NCBI RefSeq assembly: GCF_902705875.1
Contig: NZ_CACSIK010000001.1
Span: 2,413,166-2,477,165, forward strand
Direction: 5' to 3'
Source: Zhongshania aliphaticivorans
GTDB lineage: Bacteria; Pseudomonadota; Gammaproteobacteria; Pseudomonadales; Spongiibacteraceae
DNA: 64,000 nt
The translations under genes were made by a program, and so were the position numbers. A model generated the notes under the pieces. It was not told where the DNA came from. It searched no databases and saw only the letters and a list, made by a program, of their open reading frames with translations. Of this stretch, positions 25,744 to 34,760 are shown piece by piece. The first letter of the stretch is position 1; every line of letters starts with the position of its first letter.

Positions 25744-26664
25744 TTAATGAATACTTGCTGTTGTCCGTTGAGCTAGGTATTCAGACACCTTCTTTTTTTG
25801 GTAATGCTGCGCTGCAGTAGCCACGCTGCCACCTTTACCCGATGCCAGCCAGCGTTTTATTCGACCCGCATCACCAATTGGGCTGGTTTTTCCAAAAGAA
25901 TCAAGCATCACAAAAAGCAAATCTCTGCCATCAACATTGGCTTTCATAACCAAGCAACGTCCCGCCTCATTGAGGTAGCCTGTTTTAGATACATCGACAT
26001 CCCAACGCTTATAACGTACCAGTGAATTGGTATTGACGTATGCAAGACGATAAACCGGCCGGCGGAAATTAGCCGTGTGGGTTGATGTAGTTGAGTAAGC
26101 TTCAATTTCAGGGTAATTGGCAGCTGCCGCCAATAACTTAGCCATATCAGCCGCAGTGGACACATTGAAATGTGAGAGACCGCTGCTATCAACAAATTGC
26201 GTATTCTTCATTCCCAACTGTTTTGCCTTAGCATTCATTTTTGCTACAAATGCTGTCATTCCACCCGGGAAGTTTCTGCCTAGAGATGCTGCAGCAAGGT
26301 TTTCCGAAGACATCAACGCAATACGTAATACCTCACCCCGCGGCAATTCAGAATCTACCCGAATACGAGAGTAATAATTATTGATTGCTTTGCGGTCTTC
26401 CTGAGAAAAACGAATCATTTCTCGTAGCGACTGCTTAGAATCTAACACTACCATTGCTGTCATAACTTTGGTCAGCGACGCAATGGGTTTAACGATATCT
26501 GAATATTTCTGGTAGATAAGCTCGCCGCTATCCGCATCTACGACAACGGCGCTCACTGAAGCAAGCTGTAAATTTGCGGGGTTACGACTGATTTTCTCAG
26601 CCATTACAAAGGGCGACAGCATTAGCGTCGCCAGGATTATTGTCATTATTCTCATCATCACCAT
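25744..26664 (-). CDS. pbpG: D-alanyl-D-alanine endopeptidase (PBP7)
   Basis: Periplasmic serine endopeptidase that cuts D-Ala-meso-DAP cross-links in peptidoglycan. A signal peptide (about 1-22, ending VMA) is followed by the three penicillin-binding motifs: SLTK (about 63-66), SEN (about 120-122) and KTG (about 225-227, in DVSKTGYLNEAGRCLV). The length of 306 aa matches PBP7. Basic C-terminal residues (QKKKVSEYLAQRTT) resemble the membrane-association tail of this family. It is a monocistronic leftward gene with its own terminator. Confidence 0.93.
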   Translation of the reverse strand: MVMMRIMTIILATLMLSPFVMAEKISRNPANLQLASVSAVVVDADSGELIYQKYSDIVKPIASLTKVMTAMVVLDSKQSLREMIRFSQEDRKAINNYYSRIRVDSELPRGEVLRIALMSSENLAAASLGRNFPGGMTAFVAKMNAKAKQLGMKNTQFVDSSGLSHFNVSTAADMAKLLAAAANYPEIEAYSTTSTHTANFRRPVYRLAYVNTNSLVRYKRWDVDVSKTGYLNEAGRCLVMKANVDGRDLLFVMLDSFGKTSPIGDAGRIKRWLASGKGGSVATAAQHYQKKKVSEYLAQRTTASIH

Positions 26665-26746
26665 AAACCTAACTAAATGATTAAGTGGAAGTTACCACGG
26701 TCAAAACAAAGAAACTGCCAACTTGTTCAATATTTAAGCAATATGC

Positions 26747-27154
26747 TTATTCGCCACCTTTGATGCGCAAGGTATCTAAAATTTGATCGACGGCGGCCCG
26801 ATCCATATCTCTGTCGTCCTGCGCACACGCATAACTGACTAGCAGCAAATGACCACCGCCGTGCAAGAACCATTCGCGAATATAATCGCCTTCTTCAATA
26901 GTTTCAAATTCCCAACCACGATAATCGTCGCCTATTTTGCACGCTTTAGCATTAGCAAACGGCATACCAACTTCGTTAATTAGGTTTTTTAGATCCTGTT
27001 CTCCGGCGGGTTTGCCATGAGCGGCCTGCAAGCTACTCAAGCTAATACAGCCTAATTCATCTTGATCAAAGATCAGAATACTGTCTTCGTCTTGCTCTGT
27101 ACGCCACTCTTCCGGCAACCCAATGAACCACCAATCTGATTCGACTTCTTGCAT
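26747..27154 (-). CDS. Hypothetical acidic protein (135 aa)
   Basis: No family recognised with certainty. Very acidic, with many Trp (DWWFIGLPEEWRTEQ, WEFETIEEGDYIREWF), no signal peptide and no membrane segment. GGGHLLLVSYACA (about 97-109) may be a buried strand. It lies downstream of rimI on the same strand with a 45-nt gap, so it may share a transcript with leuA-holD-rimI. Confidence 0.6.
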   Translation of the reverse strand: MQEVESDWWFIGLPEEWRTEQDEDSILIFDQDELGCISLSSLQAAHGKPAGEQDLKNLINEVGMPFANAKACKIGDDYRGWEFETIEEGDYIREWFLHGGGHLLLVSYACAQDDRDMDRAAVDQILDTLRIKGGE

Positions 27155-27199
27155 TATTTCTATCTCGGTAAATAAATAAGCACGTAGACATGGGTTTAA

Positions 27200-27646
27200 T
27201 TATATAAGCGGAAGATCGGCAGACATTAACACCGCATCTTCATGGCCTTCACCCAATGGATAATATTTCTTGCGGATGCCGTCCTCAGCAAACCCCAATT
27301 TTTTATATAAAGTTCGCGCGACTATATTGGATAACCGCACTTCAAGTAAACAGCGCTGACCACCAAACTGCTGCATCCATTCCAAGCCTTCTGTTAATAA
27401 CTGGCGTCCAACGCCGTTGCCACGACTACTATTGTCGACCACAATATTTAACAAACTTACCTCGTCCAAAACGAGGCTATAAGCACTGATCGCCACTAAA
27501 TCAGTATCTCGCCAATAGCCTAGACAATGATCGTCGCGAAGGCTGCGCAACCAGTTAGTCCGCCCCCAAGGGTGTGGATCAGACCGAGTCTCTATTAATA
27601 AACATTGCTCAAGGTGTTGAATACCGAGCATCGCGACACGTGGCAT
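27200..27646 (-). CDS. rimI: Ribosomal protein S18-alanine N-acetyltransferase
   Basis: GNAT-fold acetyltransferase of 148 aa. The acetyl-CoA loop is NSSRGNGVGRQLL (about 72-84; R/Q-x-x-G-x-G/A) and the tail CLLEVRLSNIVARTLYKKLGF (about 99-119) with the catalytic Tyr region is characteristic of RimI, which acetylates the N-terminal alanine of ribosomal protein S18. The neighbouring holD-like gene, 4 nt upstream, reproduces the E. coli holD-rimI pairing and supports the name. Confidence 0.9.
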   Translation of the reverse strand: MPRVAMLGIQHLEQCLLIETRSDPHPWGRTNWLRSLRDDHCLGYWRDTDLVAISAYSLVLDEVSLLNIVVDNSSRGNGVGRQLLTEGLEWMQQFGGQRCLLEVRLSNIVARTLYKKLGFAEDGIRKKYYPLGEGHEDAVLMSADLPLI

Positions 27647-27650
27647 AAGG

Positions 27651-28487
27651 TTACTCTGTATCTTGTATAGTCAACTTACAGCCACGTAACTGCTGCCAAA
27701 GTGCAGCTTTTAAGCCGCCATTATTGATCATTTCCGAGGGCATCGAACTCGGTATGACGGTTAGGCTGGCAGATGACAGCATGGCATGGTCAAAATACGG
27801 GTATATTTCTTCACCAAACACAACAACGTATTGGGCATGCTGACGCTCTGCATGAGCCATAATATTGCCAAGCAACGCGTCTTTCGCCGCCGCCTCACCC
27901 TGAGGCAAACCAAAATTTTTGGCAACGGGCCATCTAAAATGGTCACTAGAAAATGAAAGCGGGGTTTCCACTTGGTGATAGGATTTTACTGCAGTCGCAA
28001 TATTCGCCAGCAAACGTTTTTCAGCAGGCGCCAAGGGAGCCAAGGTAGCATCGACAACAAATAACAGGCCAATTCCAGTACCAACGATATCAACTTGAAA
28101 GCTAGGGTTAAGCTGTGGGCCAAGGCTTTCAGCGTCGCTTTCATTGTTATTGTTATTATTTTTCTTTGAATTAATGGCCTGCCGTGAAGGCTTACCAGTG
28201 ACATCCAAGCCTTCTAGGTCAATTGCAATTCTGGAGCGACTTTCTCCACTGCCTGAAGGTGAAATAGGCTCAGAGCCCTCGCCATCTTGATACGCAGATT
28301 GGCGCTGATACTCGTTATCAATATCACCAATATTGGTACTATCGTTTAAACCAATACCCTCATCGTCTGCAAGAGGAAGCCCCAAGTCACAAAGTGGCGA
28401 CGACGCTGCGCCCTCAAGCAAAAACCGAGGCACGTAGCTGTCTACGCCCATTGCCTGCAAATAATCTAGTCGCAGCGCTTCGTTCAC
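27651..28487 (-). CDS. DNA polymerase III psi-like subunit (HolD-like) with long insert
   Basis: The first 20 or so residues (LDYLQAMGVDSYVPR) and the end (GGLKAALWQQLRGCKLTIQ) resemble the start and the C-terminal ALWQQI segment of E. coli HolD, the psi subunit of the clamp-loader. Its place directly before rimI is where HolD is found. It is 278 aa, about twice the usual length, because a hydrophilic Ser/Asn/Gly/Asp-rich region (about 33-125), including a run of six asparagines, separates the short N-terminal helix from the folded part (about 130-278; VDIVGTGIGLLFVVDAT). It starts one base after the leuA stop. The assignment is an inference from ends and context. Confidence 0.65.
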   Translation of the reverse strand: MNEALRLDYLQAMGVDSYVPRFLLEGAASSPLCDLGLPLADDEGIGLNDSTNIGDIDNEYQRQSAYQDGEGSEPISPSGSGESRSRIAIDLEGLDVTGKPSRQAINSKKNNNNNNESDAESLGPQLNPSFQVDIVGTGIGLLFVVDATLAPLAPAEKRLLANIATAVKSYHQVETPLSFSSDHFRWPVAKNFGLPQGEAAAKDALLGNIMAHAERQHAQYVVVFGEEIYPYFDHAMLSSASLTVIPSSMPSEMINNGGLKAALWQQLRGCKLTIQDTE

Positions 28488-30032
28488 TTAGATACCTCGT
28501 TGCGGGTGGGCTTTAAGCACTCCCGCCTCCAAAAGGTTCAAGGCATCTAAATAGGCCTTCACCGAGGCAATGATGATATCGGTATCAGCACCATTACCAT
28601 TCACAATGGTACCGTCTTTCTCTAAACGAACCTGAACCTCTCCTTGCGAATCGGTGCCGCTGGTAATGGCGTTCACAGAGTACAGCAAGAGATTCGCGCC
28701 GCTATTTACCAACATTTCCGTTGCCTTAAACGCCGCATCAACGGGACCATCGCCCTCTGCTGATGCCTGCTGCGGCGTATTATCAACCGCTAACTCAATA
28801 TCAGCGCGGGGTTTTAACCCTGTCTTGGACACCGCCTCTAAACCAATAAAACGGTATTTCACGTCACTCTCTTCAGGCTGAACATCACTCATCAGCGCTT
28901 GTAGATCTTCGTCAAAGATTTCGTGCTTTTTATCAGCCAATTCTTTGAATCGAGTGAATGCTAAATTCAACGCGGCTTGATTGTCCAAGCTAATGCCGAG
29001 CTCTTCTAACCTTGCCTTAAAGGCGGCTCGGCCAGAATGTTTACCCAACACTAGTTTATTCGCGTTCCAGCCCACATCTTCAGCACGCATAATTTCATAG
29101 GTTTCACGGTATTTTAAAACACCGTCTTGGTGAATACCCGACTCATGAGCAAAGGCATTGGCGCCAACAATGGCTTTATTTGGCTGAACAGGAAAACCTG
29201 TAATAGAGGACACCAACCGCGATGTAGGCACTATTTGAGTGGCATCAACACTCACTTCTACGGGGAAAATATCAGCCCGTGTGCGCACGGCCATAACCAG
29301 TTCTTCTAAAGAGGCATTACCCGCGCGCTCACCCAAGCCATTAATAGTACATTCAACCTGACGAGCGCCATGCATTACCGCCGAGAGCGAGTTGGCTACG
29401 GCTAAACCTAGATCATTGTGACAGTGCACCGAAAAAACAGCTTTGTCCGCATTAGGGATCGCGTTCATGAGCCGCGAAACCATCTCACCATACTCACCAG
29501 GTTCGCCATAACCTACCGTATCGGGCAAATTTATTGTCCGGGCGCCAGCATCAATGACTTGCTCAATGATTCGACACATAAAATCATATTCTGATCGTGA
29601 TGCGTCCTCACAGGAAAACTCCACATCTGCCACTAAATTACGAGCATGCTTTACGGCTGCCACAGCCCGCTCGACGACATTATCTGGCGCCATCCGCAGC
29701 TTATATTCCATATGAATGGGCGATGTAGCGATAAACGTGTGGATACGCCCAGACTCAGCCGAGCGCAAGGCCTCCGCCGCGCGATCAATATCTTCTGCTC
29801 CTGTCCGCGCTAGACTGCACACCGTACTATTCTTAACAGCATCTGCAACCGCCCGTACCGACTCAAAATCACCCACGCTAGCGATAGCAAAGCCTGCCTC
29901 AATAACATCTACGCCCATTTTTTCCAGCATTTTTGCGATACGCACTTTTTCATCCCGCGTCATCGATGCACCAGGACTTTGCTCTCCGTCACGCAGCGTG
30001 GTATCAAAAATAATTAGACGATCTTTAGACAT
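28488..30032 (-). CDS. leuA: 2-isopropylmalate synthase
   Basis: First committed enzyme of leucine synthesis: acetyl-CoA plus 2-oxoisovalerate gives 2-isopropylmalate. The DRE-TIM barrel has [13 protein letters not shown] (about 9-21), [10 protein letters not shown] (about 169-178), the metal-binding HCHNDLG (about 203-209) and [10 protein letters not shown] (about 234-243), the usual LeuA signature. A C-terminal regulatory (leucine-feedback) domain is present (about 395-514). The length of 514 aa is normal for the short bacterial form. The Shine-Dalgarno CAGGGG precedes the ATG by six bases. holD-like and rimI follow immediately, as one transcript. Confidence 0.96.
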   Translation of the reverse strand: MSKDRLIIFDTTLRDGEQSPGASMTRDEKVRIAKMLEKMGVDVIEAGFAIASVGDFESVRAVADAVKNSTVCSLARTGAEDIDRAAEALRSAESGRIHTFIATSPIHMEYKLRMAPDNVVERAVAAVKHARNLVADVEFSCEDASRSEYDFMCRIIEQVIDAGARTINLPDTVGYGEPGEYGEMVSRLMNAIPNADKAVFSVHCHNDLGLAVANSLSAVMHGARQVECTINGLGERAGNASLEELVMAVRTRADIFPVEVSVDATQIVPTSRLVSSITGFPVQPNKAIVGANAFAHESGIHQDGVLKYRETYEIMRAEDVGWNANKLVLGKHSGRAAFKARLEELGISLDNQAALNLAFTRFKELADKKHEIFDEDLQALMSDVQPEESDVKYRFIGLEAVSKTGLKPRADIELAVDNTPQQASAEGDGPVDAAFKATEMLVNSGANLLLYSVNAITSGTDSQGEVQVRLEKDGTIVNGNGADTDIIIASVKAYLDALNLLEAGVLKAHPQRGI

Positions 30033-30394
30033 GAAAAACCCCTGAATTTGTCATTATTCGCCCATCGACTTATCGACAGCGTATTCTATGGCGCAATTAT
30101 AGTCGGACATGAGCCAGAGTTCTTGACTCTTTTCGGTGGCTAAACCGATTTTTGCAGATAATATACTCAAAACTTGGTAAAAATGCCGAGTACCGTAAAT
30201 GAACTTCGACCGCTCATAACGTCAAACTGCAAGAGCACTATAAGCAAGAGAATGCCGTTGGCTATACCTTAAACACGTCATTCTTGCTTAATTTGTATAC
30301 AATTTGCATTTGCGGTCTCATTGAAGAAAGCTGTCAAATCACAGTCGGCAATGCGAACAGACAAACAACAATTAACGGAGTAATCCGCTATATC
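30033..30394. other. Divergent intergenic region leuA / aspartoacylase-like gene
   Basis: About 360 bases holding promoters in both directions. On the minus strand TATAAT (30097-30102 in complement) is a perfect -10 for leuA, but I see no matching -35. A 10-bp palindrome TTGTATACAA lies at 30293-30302, about 93 nt before the rightward gene. I see no leucine-codon leader peptide, so attenuation control of leuA is not supported. Confidence 0.45.
30293..30302. promoter_or_regulatory. Palindrome TTGTATACAA, possible operator
   Basis: A perfect 10-bp palindrome of the style used by GntR-family regulators lies upstream of the rightward aspartoacylase-like gene. No such regulator is encoded here, so binding is a guess. 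Confidence 0.25.
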
Positions 30395-31888
30395 ATGCGA
30401 AGCATCTTTATTTTTTTAATGACACTGAGCTTTCCACTACTAAGCCAAGCTGTCATAGCAAACGAGCAAGCACCAAAAACGCTGAATGAATCCCGCGCCC
30501 TCAACTCCAGCACCTCAACTGGAACTAAAAATGATGGCAGCAACGACTTTACCTCCAACAATCGCAAAACTGGACCATTAAATACCGACTTCGAGACAAG
30601 CCCGACCGACGCACCCGCGCCTGAAATTGCCCTAACACTGCTAGGTCAAAACATTAAACACGGCAGCTTTGAACGCCTCTACTGGACCGCAGGACAAGCT
30701 ATAGCTGGACTCGCCATGCCCACTCCCATTCTGGTCGCGGCAGGGAACAAAGCCGGCCCCACTCTCTGCTTAACAGCAGCAGTTCACGGCGATGAGCTAA
30801 ACGGCGTGGAAACAATACGACGAGTTATGTTTAGTCTAGAAAGTGATAAATTAAACGGGGTTGTCATTGGTGTACCTATTGTCAATATGCATGGTTTTCG
30901 CCGTACCTCACGATATCTCCCAGATCGCAGAGACCTTAACCGCTATTTCCCTGGCGACGCCAAAAGCAGCTCTGCTGGTCGCATCGCCCATAGCTTTTTC
31001 AATGAGGTTATCACCCACTGTGATCGTTTAATTGATATCCATACCGGCTCATTTCACCGCACTAACATCACCCAGTTACGGGCAGACCTCGGTAAAGAAA
31101 GCGTTATGCAATTTAGTAAAATGTTCCATGACGTCACCGTATTGGACGGCGCTGGTGGGCTAGGAACTCTACGTAGAGCCGCCGTAGACGCCGGAATTCC
31201 GGCGGTTACCTTGGAAGCTGGTGAACCGTTACGCTTACAATTAAAGGAAGTAGTACAGAGCGTCAATGGTATTAAAGCGGTAATGTATCATATGGACATG
31301 ATCGGGGAAAAACCAAACCGAGCACCAAAACAAAAAGTGTTTTACAAATCAACATGGTTGCGCGCGGACCAAAGCGGGGTTTTTCTAACCGAAGCAAAAC
31401 TCGGACAAAATGTTAAAAAAGGGGATATCTTAGGCACCGTCACAGACCCTATAACGAATCGAAGCTCGGTAATACGCACAAATGTAGACGGACAAATCAT
31501 CGGCCTAGCTCTCAATCAAATGGTGATGCCCGGTTTCGCCGCCTATCATATTGGTATTGCCGCTGACGAGAAAAAAGTGGCGGCCGATAAAGTCGCTGAC
31601 AGCGTGGTAGCGGAAGCACTTGAACCCGTCGCAGAATCGATGAAAGAAGTTGCTCGCGAAGCAGCCCAAACCGCAGCAAAAACCAGCGACGACCCGGCTG
31701 AGGTTAGCGCGGCAGCACGCAAAGCCGTTCAAGATGCAGCCCGCAACGCATCACAACTGGTTGATCAGCCAAAGACTGACAAGCCCTCGTCACCGGACGC
31801 TGAAACACAACAAAACGAAAACCACACTCCCCCCAAATCCATTAGCGCTCCGCGCCCTAATGACGAGCTCGAGGAGCACCCTGAGTAG
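30395..31888 (+). CDS. Aspartoacylase/succinylglutamate desuccinylase-family zinc protein (exported)
   Basis: Zinc-dependent amidohydrolase fold. From the ATG chosen here, a signal peptide runs about 1-25 (ending VIANEQ), followed by a Thr/Ser/Asn-rich linker, then the catalytic domain (about 70-385) with the metal motif HGDELNGVE (His and Glu), DRRDLNRYFPG and DIHTGS (zinc His). A lipoyl-like C-domain (about 310-385) follows. The last 105 or so residues are an Ala/Lys/Glu-rich predicted helix (about 395-455) and a Pro-rich tail. The exported location is unusual for this family and the substrate is unknown. A perfect 15-bp hairpin follows the gene. Confidence 0.82.
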   Translation: MRSIFIFLMTLSFPLLSQAVIANEQAPKTLNESRALNSSTSTGTKNDGSNDFTSNNRKTGPLNTDFETSPTDAPAPEIALTLLGQNIKHGSFERLYWTAGQAIAGLAMPTPILVAAGNKAGPTLCLTAAVHGDELNGVETIRRVMFSLESDKLNGVVIGVPIVNMHGFRRTSRYLPDRRDLNRYFPGDAKSSSAGRIAHSFFNEVITHCDRLIDIHTGSFHRTNITQLRADLGKESVMQFSKMFHDVTVLDGAGGLGTLRRAAVDAGIPAVTLEAGEPLRLQLKEVVQSVNGIKAVMYHMDMIGEKPNRAPKQKVFYKSTWLRADQSGVFLTEAKLGQNVKKGDILGTVTDPITNRSSVIRTNVDGQIIGLALNQMVMPGFAAYHIGIAADEKKVAADKVADSVVAEALEPVAESMKEVAREAAQTAAKTSDDPAEVSAAARKAVQDAARNASQLVDQPKTDKPSSPDAETQQNENHTPPKSISAPRPNDELEEHPE

Positions 31889-31901
31889 TTCGATTTATTA
31901 T

Positions 31902-31944
31902 CCCGTTAGAAGACACCGCAATATCTAAAGTGTCTTCTAACGGG
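31902..31944 (+). terminator. Rho-independent-type terminator after aspartoacylase-like gene
   Basis: CCCGTTAGAAGACAC pairs perfectly with GTGTCTTCTAACGGG (15-bp stem, 13-nt loop), followed by CTTTAA. It begins 13 nt past the stop. Confidence 0.75.
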
Positions 31945-32191
31945 CTTTAAGCTACAAACCCAATCTATCCTGTCTGCGACTATAAAAAGTAACCACATCT
32001 TTACGGGTGAATCGTAACAACTCCAAAATCGACAATTTAAAAATAAGTGAGATAAGTAACTAACAGGAAGTTAGCCGAAATTATTAAGGCCCTTTTTTAT
32101 CGTCCCTATTAAAAAAGAAGGCTAAATATGCAGTAGCTAGTTTTTCGCTTTCCCTGTAATCTTATTACATTAATGTTTTTTTGAGCTGCTC
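31945..32191. other. AT-rich intergenic region
   Basis: About 250 bases after the terminator, AT-rich, with an 8-bp AT hairpin (32092-32099 with 32110-32117). It must contain the promoter of the next small gene. Nothing else is supported. Confidence 0.4.
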
Positions 32192-32479
32192 ATGTTGCGG
32201 ATTGTATTTTCAATATTAGCGTTGATGCTGTGGACTGCCGCTCTGGCAGGTAGCTATCATGGCGTGAACGACGCAGCGCCTGCTAATGTTAGCAGCATGG
32301 TAGAGCTTGAATCAGGCTTTACTGACACACCTGAACGATTATTTACTGCAGCAACCCCACAAACTTCTTCAGCCCCCCAGTACACTTTATTGGGACGAGT
32401 AGCTCCCCAGACCTCCCCCCGTGTTAAGAATCACGTATACGGTAATGCCTCTATTCGGTCACCACCTATAACACTCTGA
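32192..32479 (+). CDS. Small secreted protein (95 aa), function unknown
   Basis: The ATG opens MLRIVFSILALMLWTAALAGS, a good signal peptide (about 1-19), followed by 75 mature residues rich in Thr/Ser/Pro with no recognisable domain. The upstream Shine-Dalgarno sequence is weak. A strong terminator (32495-32520) follows directly, which supports it being a real, short, monocistronic gene. No family assignment. Confidence 0.55.
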   Translation: MLRIVFSILALMLWTAALAGSYHGVNDAAPANVSSMVELESGFTDTPERLFTAATPQTSSAPQYTLLGRVAPQTSPRVKNHVYGNASIRSPPITL

Positions 32480-32494
32480 TTATCAAAACTTGAT

Positions 32495-32520
32495 TCACCA
32501 CCATTGTGGTGAGCATTTTT
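32495..32520 (+). terminator. Rho-independent terminator after small secreted gene
   Basis: TCACCAC pairs with GTGGTGA across CATT, followed by GCATTTTT, 16 nt past the stop. It separates the small gene from the CBS-domain gene and excludes the upstream ATG at 32506 as that gene's start. Confidence 0.8.
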
Positions 32521-32544
32521 CTATATATTCAGAGTGAGAATGTT

Positions 32545-33108
32545 ATGAAACATTTTGAACTGTATGAAGCTGATCAAGTGGATCAGTTAGTTCGTCCTGA
32601 AAATTTTCAAATGATTGACGGCGATTCATCAGCAAAGCTGGTGTTCACAGACTTTACCGAACACGAACCCTTAGTCATTGACGCAAATAGCAGCGCAATT
32701 GCCGCAGAACGCTTAATGAAACAATCCCACGTTCGATTAATGCTAGTGCTCAATGAGCATGAAGTATTTGTTGGCGTGATTGCTTACGAAGACTTGCATC
32801 CTAGTGAAATAATAAAAAAAGTCGCCAACGGTTTTAATCGTGCGGAACTGCAAGTGGCGGATATGATGCGTAAGCGACAAGATTTGAAAGTGTTTGATTA
32901 CAGTGATTTAACGTTAATGACAGTTTCAAATGTGCTCGACGTCCTCAAACAGTTTGGACACCAACACTGTTTGGTTGTTGAACGTGAGCAGCATCAAATC
33001 AGAGGCGTTATTTCTGCTAGTGATATTGCACGTAAACTAAAAATGGAAGTTTGCATTCAATCACCCACAAAGTTTACAGAGCTTTACCTCTCCTCACTTC
33101 ACCGTTAA
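32545..33108 (+). CDS. CBS-domain pair protein
   Basis: 187-aa cytoplasmic protein with two cystathionine-beta-synthase (CBS) motifs: the first around 50-95 (LVIDANSSAIAAERLMKQSHVRL... VFVGVIAYEDL) and the second around 110-170 (LTLMTVSNVLDVLKQFGHQHCLVV... IRGVISASDIARKL). CBS pairs bind adenine nucleotides and regulate a partner. No partner gene is adjacent, so its target is unknown. The start is the ATG with GTGAGA upstream. A strong hairpin follows the stop. Confidence 0.8.
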   Translation: MKHFELYEADQVDQLVRPENFQMIDGDSSAKLVFTDFTEHEPLVIDANSSAIAAERLMKQSHVRLMLVLNEHEVFVGVIAYEDLHPSEIIKKVANGFNRAELQVADMMRKRQDLKVFDYSDLTLMTVSNVLDVLKQFGHQHCLVVEREQHQIRGVISASDIARKLKMEVCIQSPTKFTELYLSSLHR

Positions 33109-33115
33109 TGGGAAG

Positions 33116-33145
33116 TAAGCCTTCCCACCTTGGCGGGAAGGCTTA
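33116..33145 (+). terminator. Terminator after CBS-domain gene
   Basis: TAAGCCTTCCC pairs perfectly with GGGAAGGCTTA (11-bp stem, 8-nt loop), followed by ATTTAT, 8 nt past the stop. Confidence 0.75.
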
Positions 33146-33316
33146 ATTTATACATTAACAAACATTTGTATATTTTAAATAGATGGGAATCAAATACGTT
33201 ACAGCCTCCCAAAAAGAGTGGCTGTAATTTGCTAGATCTATAAACTAACATTTGGAACTTACAAATAATAAACTAGCGATAAATTTAGATAATAAACAAT
33301 AAATACGGGAGGAATA

Positions 33317-34450
33317 ATGGGACCACTTACAGGGCTACGAATCTTAGAAATTGAGGGGCTGGGTCCAGCGCCATTTGCAGGAATGATGTTTGCCGATATG
33401 GGAGCAGAGGTTATTTCTATCACCCGAAAGTCTGCCGCTGCCGATGCACCTATCAACAATTCAATTAGCGAGCGTGGTAAAAAATCTATTGCCCTGAACC
33501 TCAAAGATCCTCGTGGCGTTGAGGCTGTATTAAAGTTGTGTGAGTCCGCAGACGCCTTAATCGAAGGGTTTCGCCCAGGTGTTGCGGAACGATTGGGGAT
33601 TGGCCCCAACGATTGTGCTGCCCGCAACCCTAAACTGGTGTATGGCCGTATGACCGGCTGGGGACAAACTGGCCCTTTGTCTAACGCTGCAGGCCATGAC
33701 ATTAATTACATATCTTTATCTGGTGCGCTTCATGCAATGGGCCGAGAGGGCGACAACCCTTTACCGCCTCTTAACTTAGTGGGTGACTTTGGTGGCGGCG
33801 GAATGTTTTTAGCTTTCGGTGTTGTGTCGGCATTATTAGAAGCCACTCGCAGCGGCAAGGGGCAAGTGGTAGATACATCTATGGTAGAGGGCTCAGCTGC
33901 GTTAATGCACATGATGTATAGCCTATTCAACCACAATATGTGGGCTGACAAGCGGGGAGTTAACGTATTGGACACCGGCGCGCATTTCTATGAAACCTAT
34001 GAAACAAGTGATAATAAATACGTATCTATTGGCTCGATAGAACCTCAGTTCTACCAAATCTTAAAGGAAAAATTGCAACTTGATGCCAATTTTGAGGCGC
34101 AACTAGATGAAAATCGTTGGCCAGAAATGAAAGACAAGCTCAAGGCAATATTTAAGACTAAAACACGAGATCAATGGTGTGAGCTGCTAGAGGGCAGCGA
34201 TGTGTGTTTCGCACCAATATTGTCTATGAAAGAAGCGCCACATCACCCCCATAATGTGGACCGAAAATCGTTTATCGAAATAAATGGCGATCTGCAGCCC
34301 GGCCCAGCTCCAAAGTTCAGCCGCACTACCCCATCGGTTTCGGAGGGCGCCCCACGCCCCGGTAGTCATACCAACAACGTTCTACAGGAACTTGCAGGAT
34401 ACGAGCCCCAGCAGCTAGATGAATTACGTGCGCAGGGGGTTTTGACATAA
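33317..34450 (+). CDS. CaiB/BaiF family CoA-transferase (alpha-methylacyl-CoA racemase-like)
   Basis: 377-aa class III CoA-transferase-fold protein. It opens GPLTGLRILEIEGLGPAPFAGMMFADMGAEVI, the family start. Key motifs are GHDINYISLSGALHAMG (His of the racemase pair), LVGDFGGGGM (Asp) and GSIEPQFY (Glu), matching the alpha-methylacyl-CoA racemase active site rather than the Asp of formyl-CoA transferases. It would epimerise 2-methylacyl-CoA in branched-chain or sterol side-chain catabolism. The Shine-Dalgarno GGGAGGAA lies four bases before the ATG. It is followed by a short stretch with a mini-ORF and tRNA-Arg. Confidence 0.9.
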   Translation: MGPLTGLRILEIEGLGPAPFAGMMFADMGAEVISITRKSAAADAPINNSISERGKKSIALNLKDPRGVEAVLKLCESADALIEGFRPGVAERLGIGPNDCAARNPKLVYGRMTGWGQTGPLSNAAGHDINYISLSGALHAMGREGDNPLPPLNLVGDFGGGGMFLAFGVVSALLEATRSGKGQVVDTSMVEGSAALMHMMYSLFNHNMWADKRGVNVLDTGAHFYETYETSDNKYVSIGSIEPQFYQILKEKLQLDANFEAQLDENRWPEMKDKLKAIFKTKTRDQWCELLEGSDVCFAPILSMKEAPHHPHNVDRKSFIEINGDLQPGPAPKFSRTTPSVSEGAPRPGSHTNNVLQELAGYEPQQLDELRAQGVLT

Positions 34451-34492
34451 AAGAAGCAAAACCCACATTAACCAACCCCAAGGAGAAAGAAG

Positions 34493-34513
34493 ATGAAGGG
34501 GTATTATTTTTAA
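34493..34513 (+). other. Six-codon open frame with strong Shine-Dalgarno
   Basis: AAGGAG seven bases before an ATG heads a frame of only six codons plus stop (MKGYYF). It lies between the racemase stop and tRNA-Arg, overlapping an AT-looped 6-bp hairpin (34497-34518). It may be the head of a deleted gene or chance. Confidence 0.3.
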
Positions 34514-34657
34514 CCCCTATTCAACATATAGCAGTGTTAAGAATTAGCTTGAATATCAATATGTTGGCCATTTTTTGAACAAGCCGATAAAAAATACAAC
34601 ATATTATTAGAAGTTGTTGACAGGGCCTGCCTGCTTCCATATAGTACGCAGCCTGAA

Positions 34658-34734
34658 GCGCCCGTAGCTCAGCTGGATAGAGTACCTGGCTACGAACCAG
34701 GCGGTCGCACGTTCGAATCGTGCCGGGCGCACCA
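34658..34734 (+). tRNA. tRNA-Arg (anticodon ACG)
   Basis: A 77-nt cloverleaf with encoded CCA. Acceptor GCGCCCG/CGGGCGC, D-arm GCTC-AGCTGGATA-GAGT, anticodon stem CCTGG/CCAGG around a 7-nt loop CTACGAA giving ACG, and T-arm GCACG-TTCGAAT-CGTGC all pair. A terminator with a T7 run follows 26 nt downstream. Confidence 0.97.
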
Positions 34735-34760
34735 TACATAAGTCTTTGACTTATATGAAG

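Noticed and set aside
30033..30283. Leucine attenuator leader upstream of leuA
   Set aside because: I found no short frame with clustered leucine codons nor paired terminator/antiterminator stems on the minus strand.
31902..31944. 15-bp inverted repeat considered as insertion-sequence ends
   Set aside because: Only 13 bases separate the arms and it lies just after a stop codon with T-rich sequence, so a terminator is the simpler reading.
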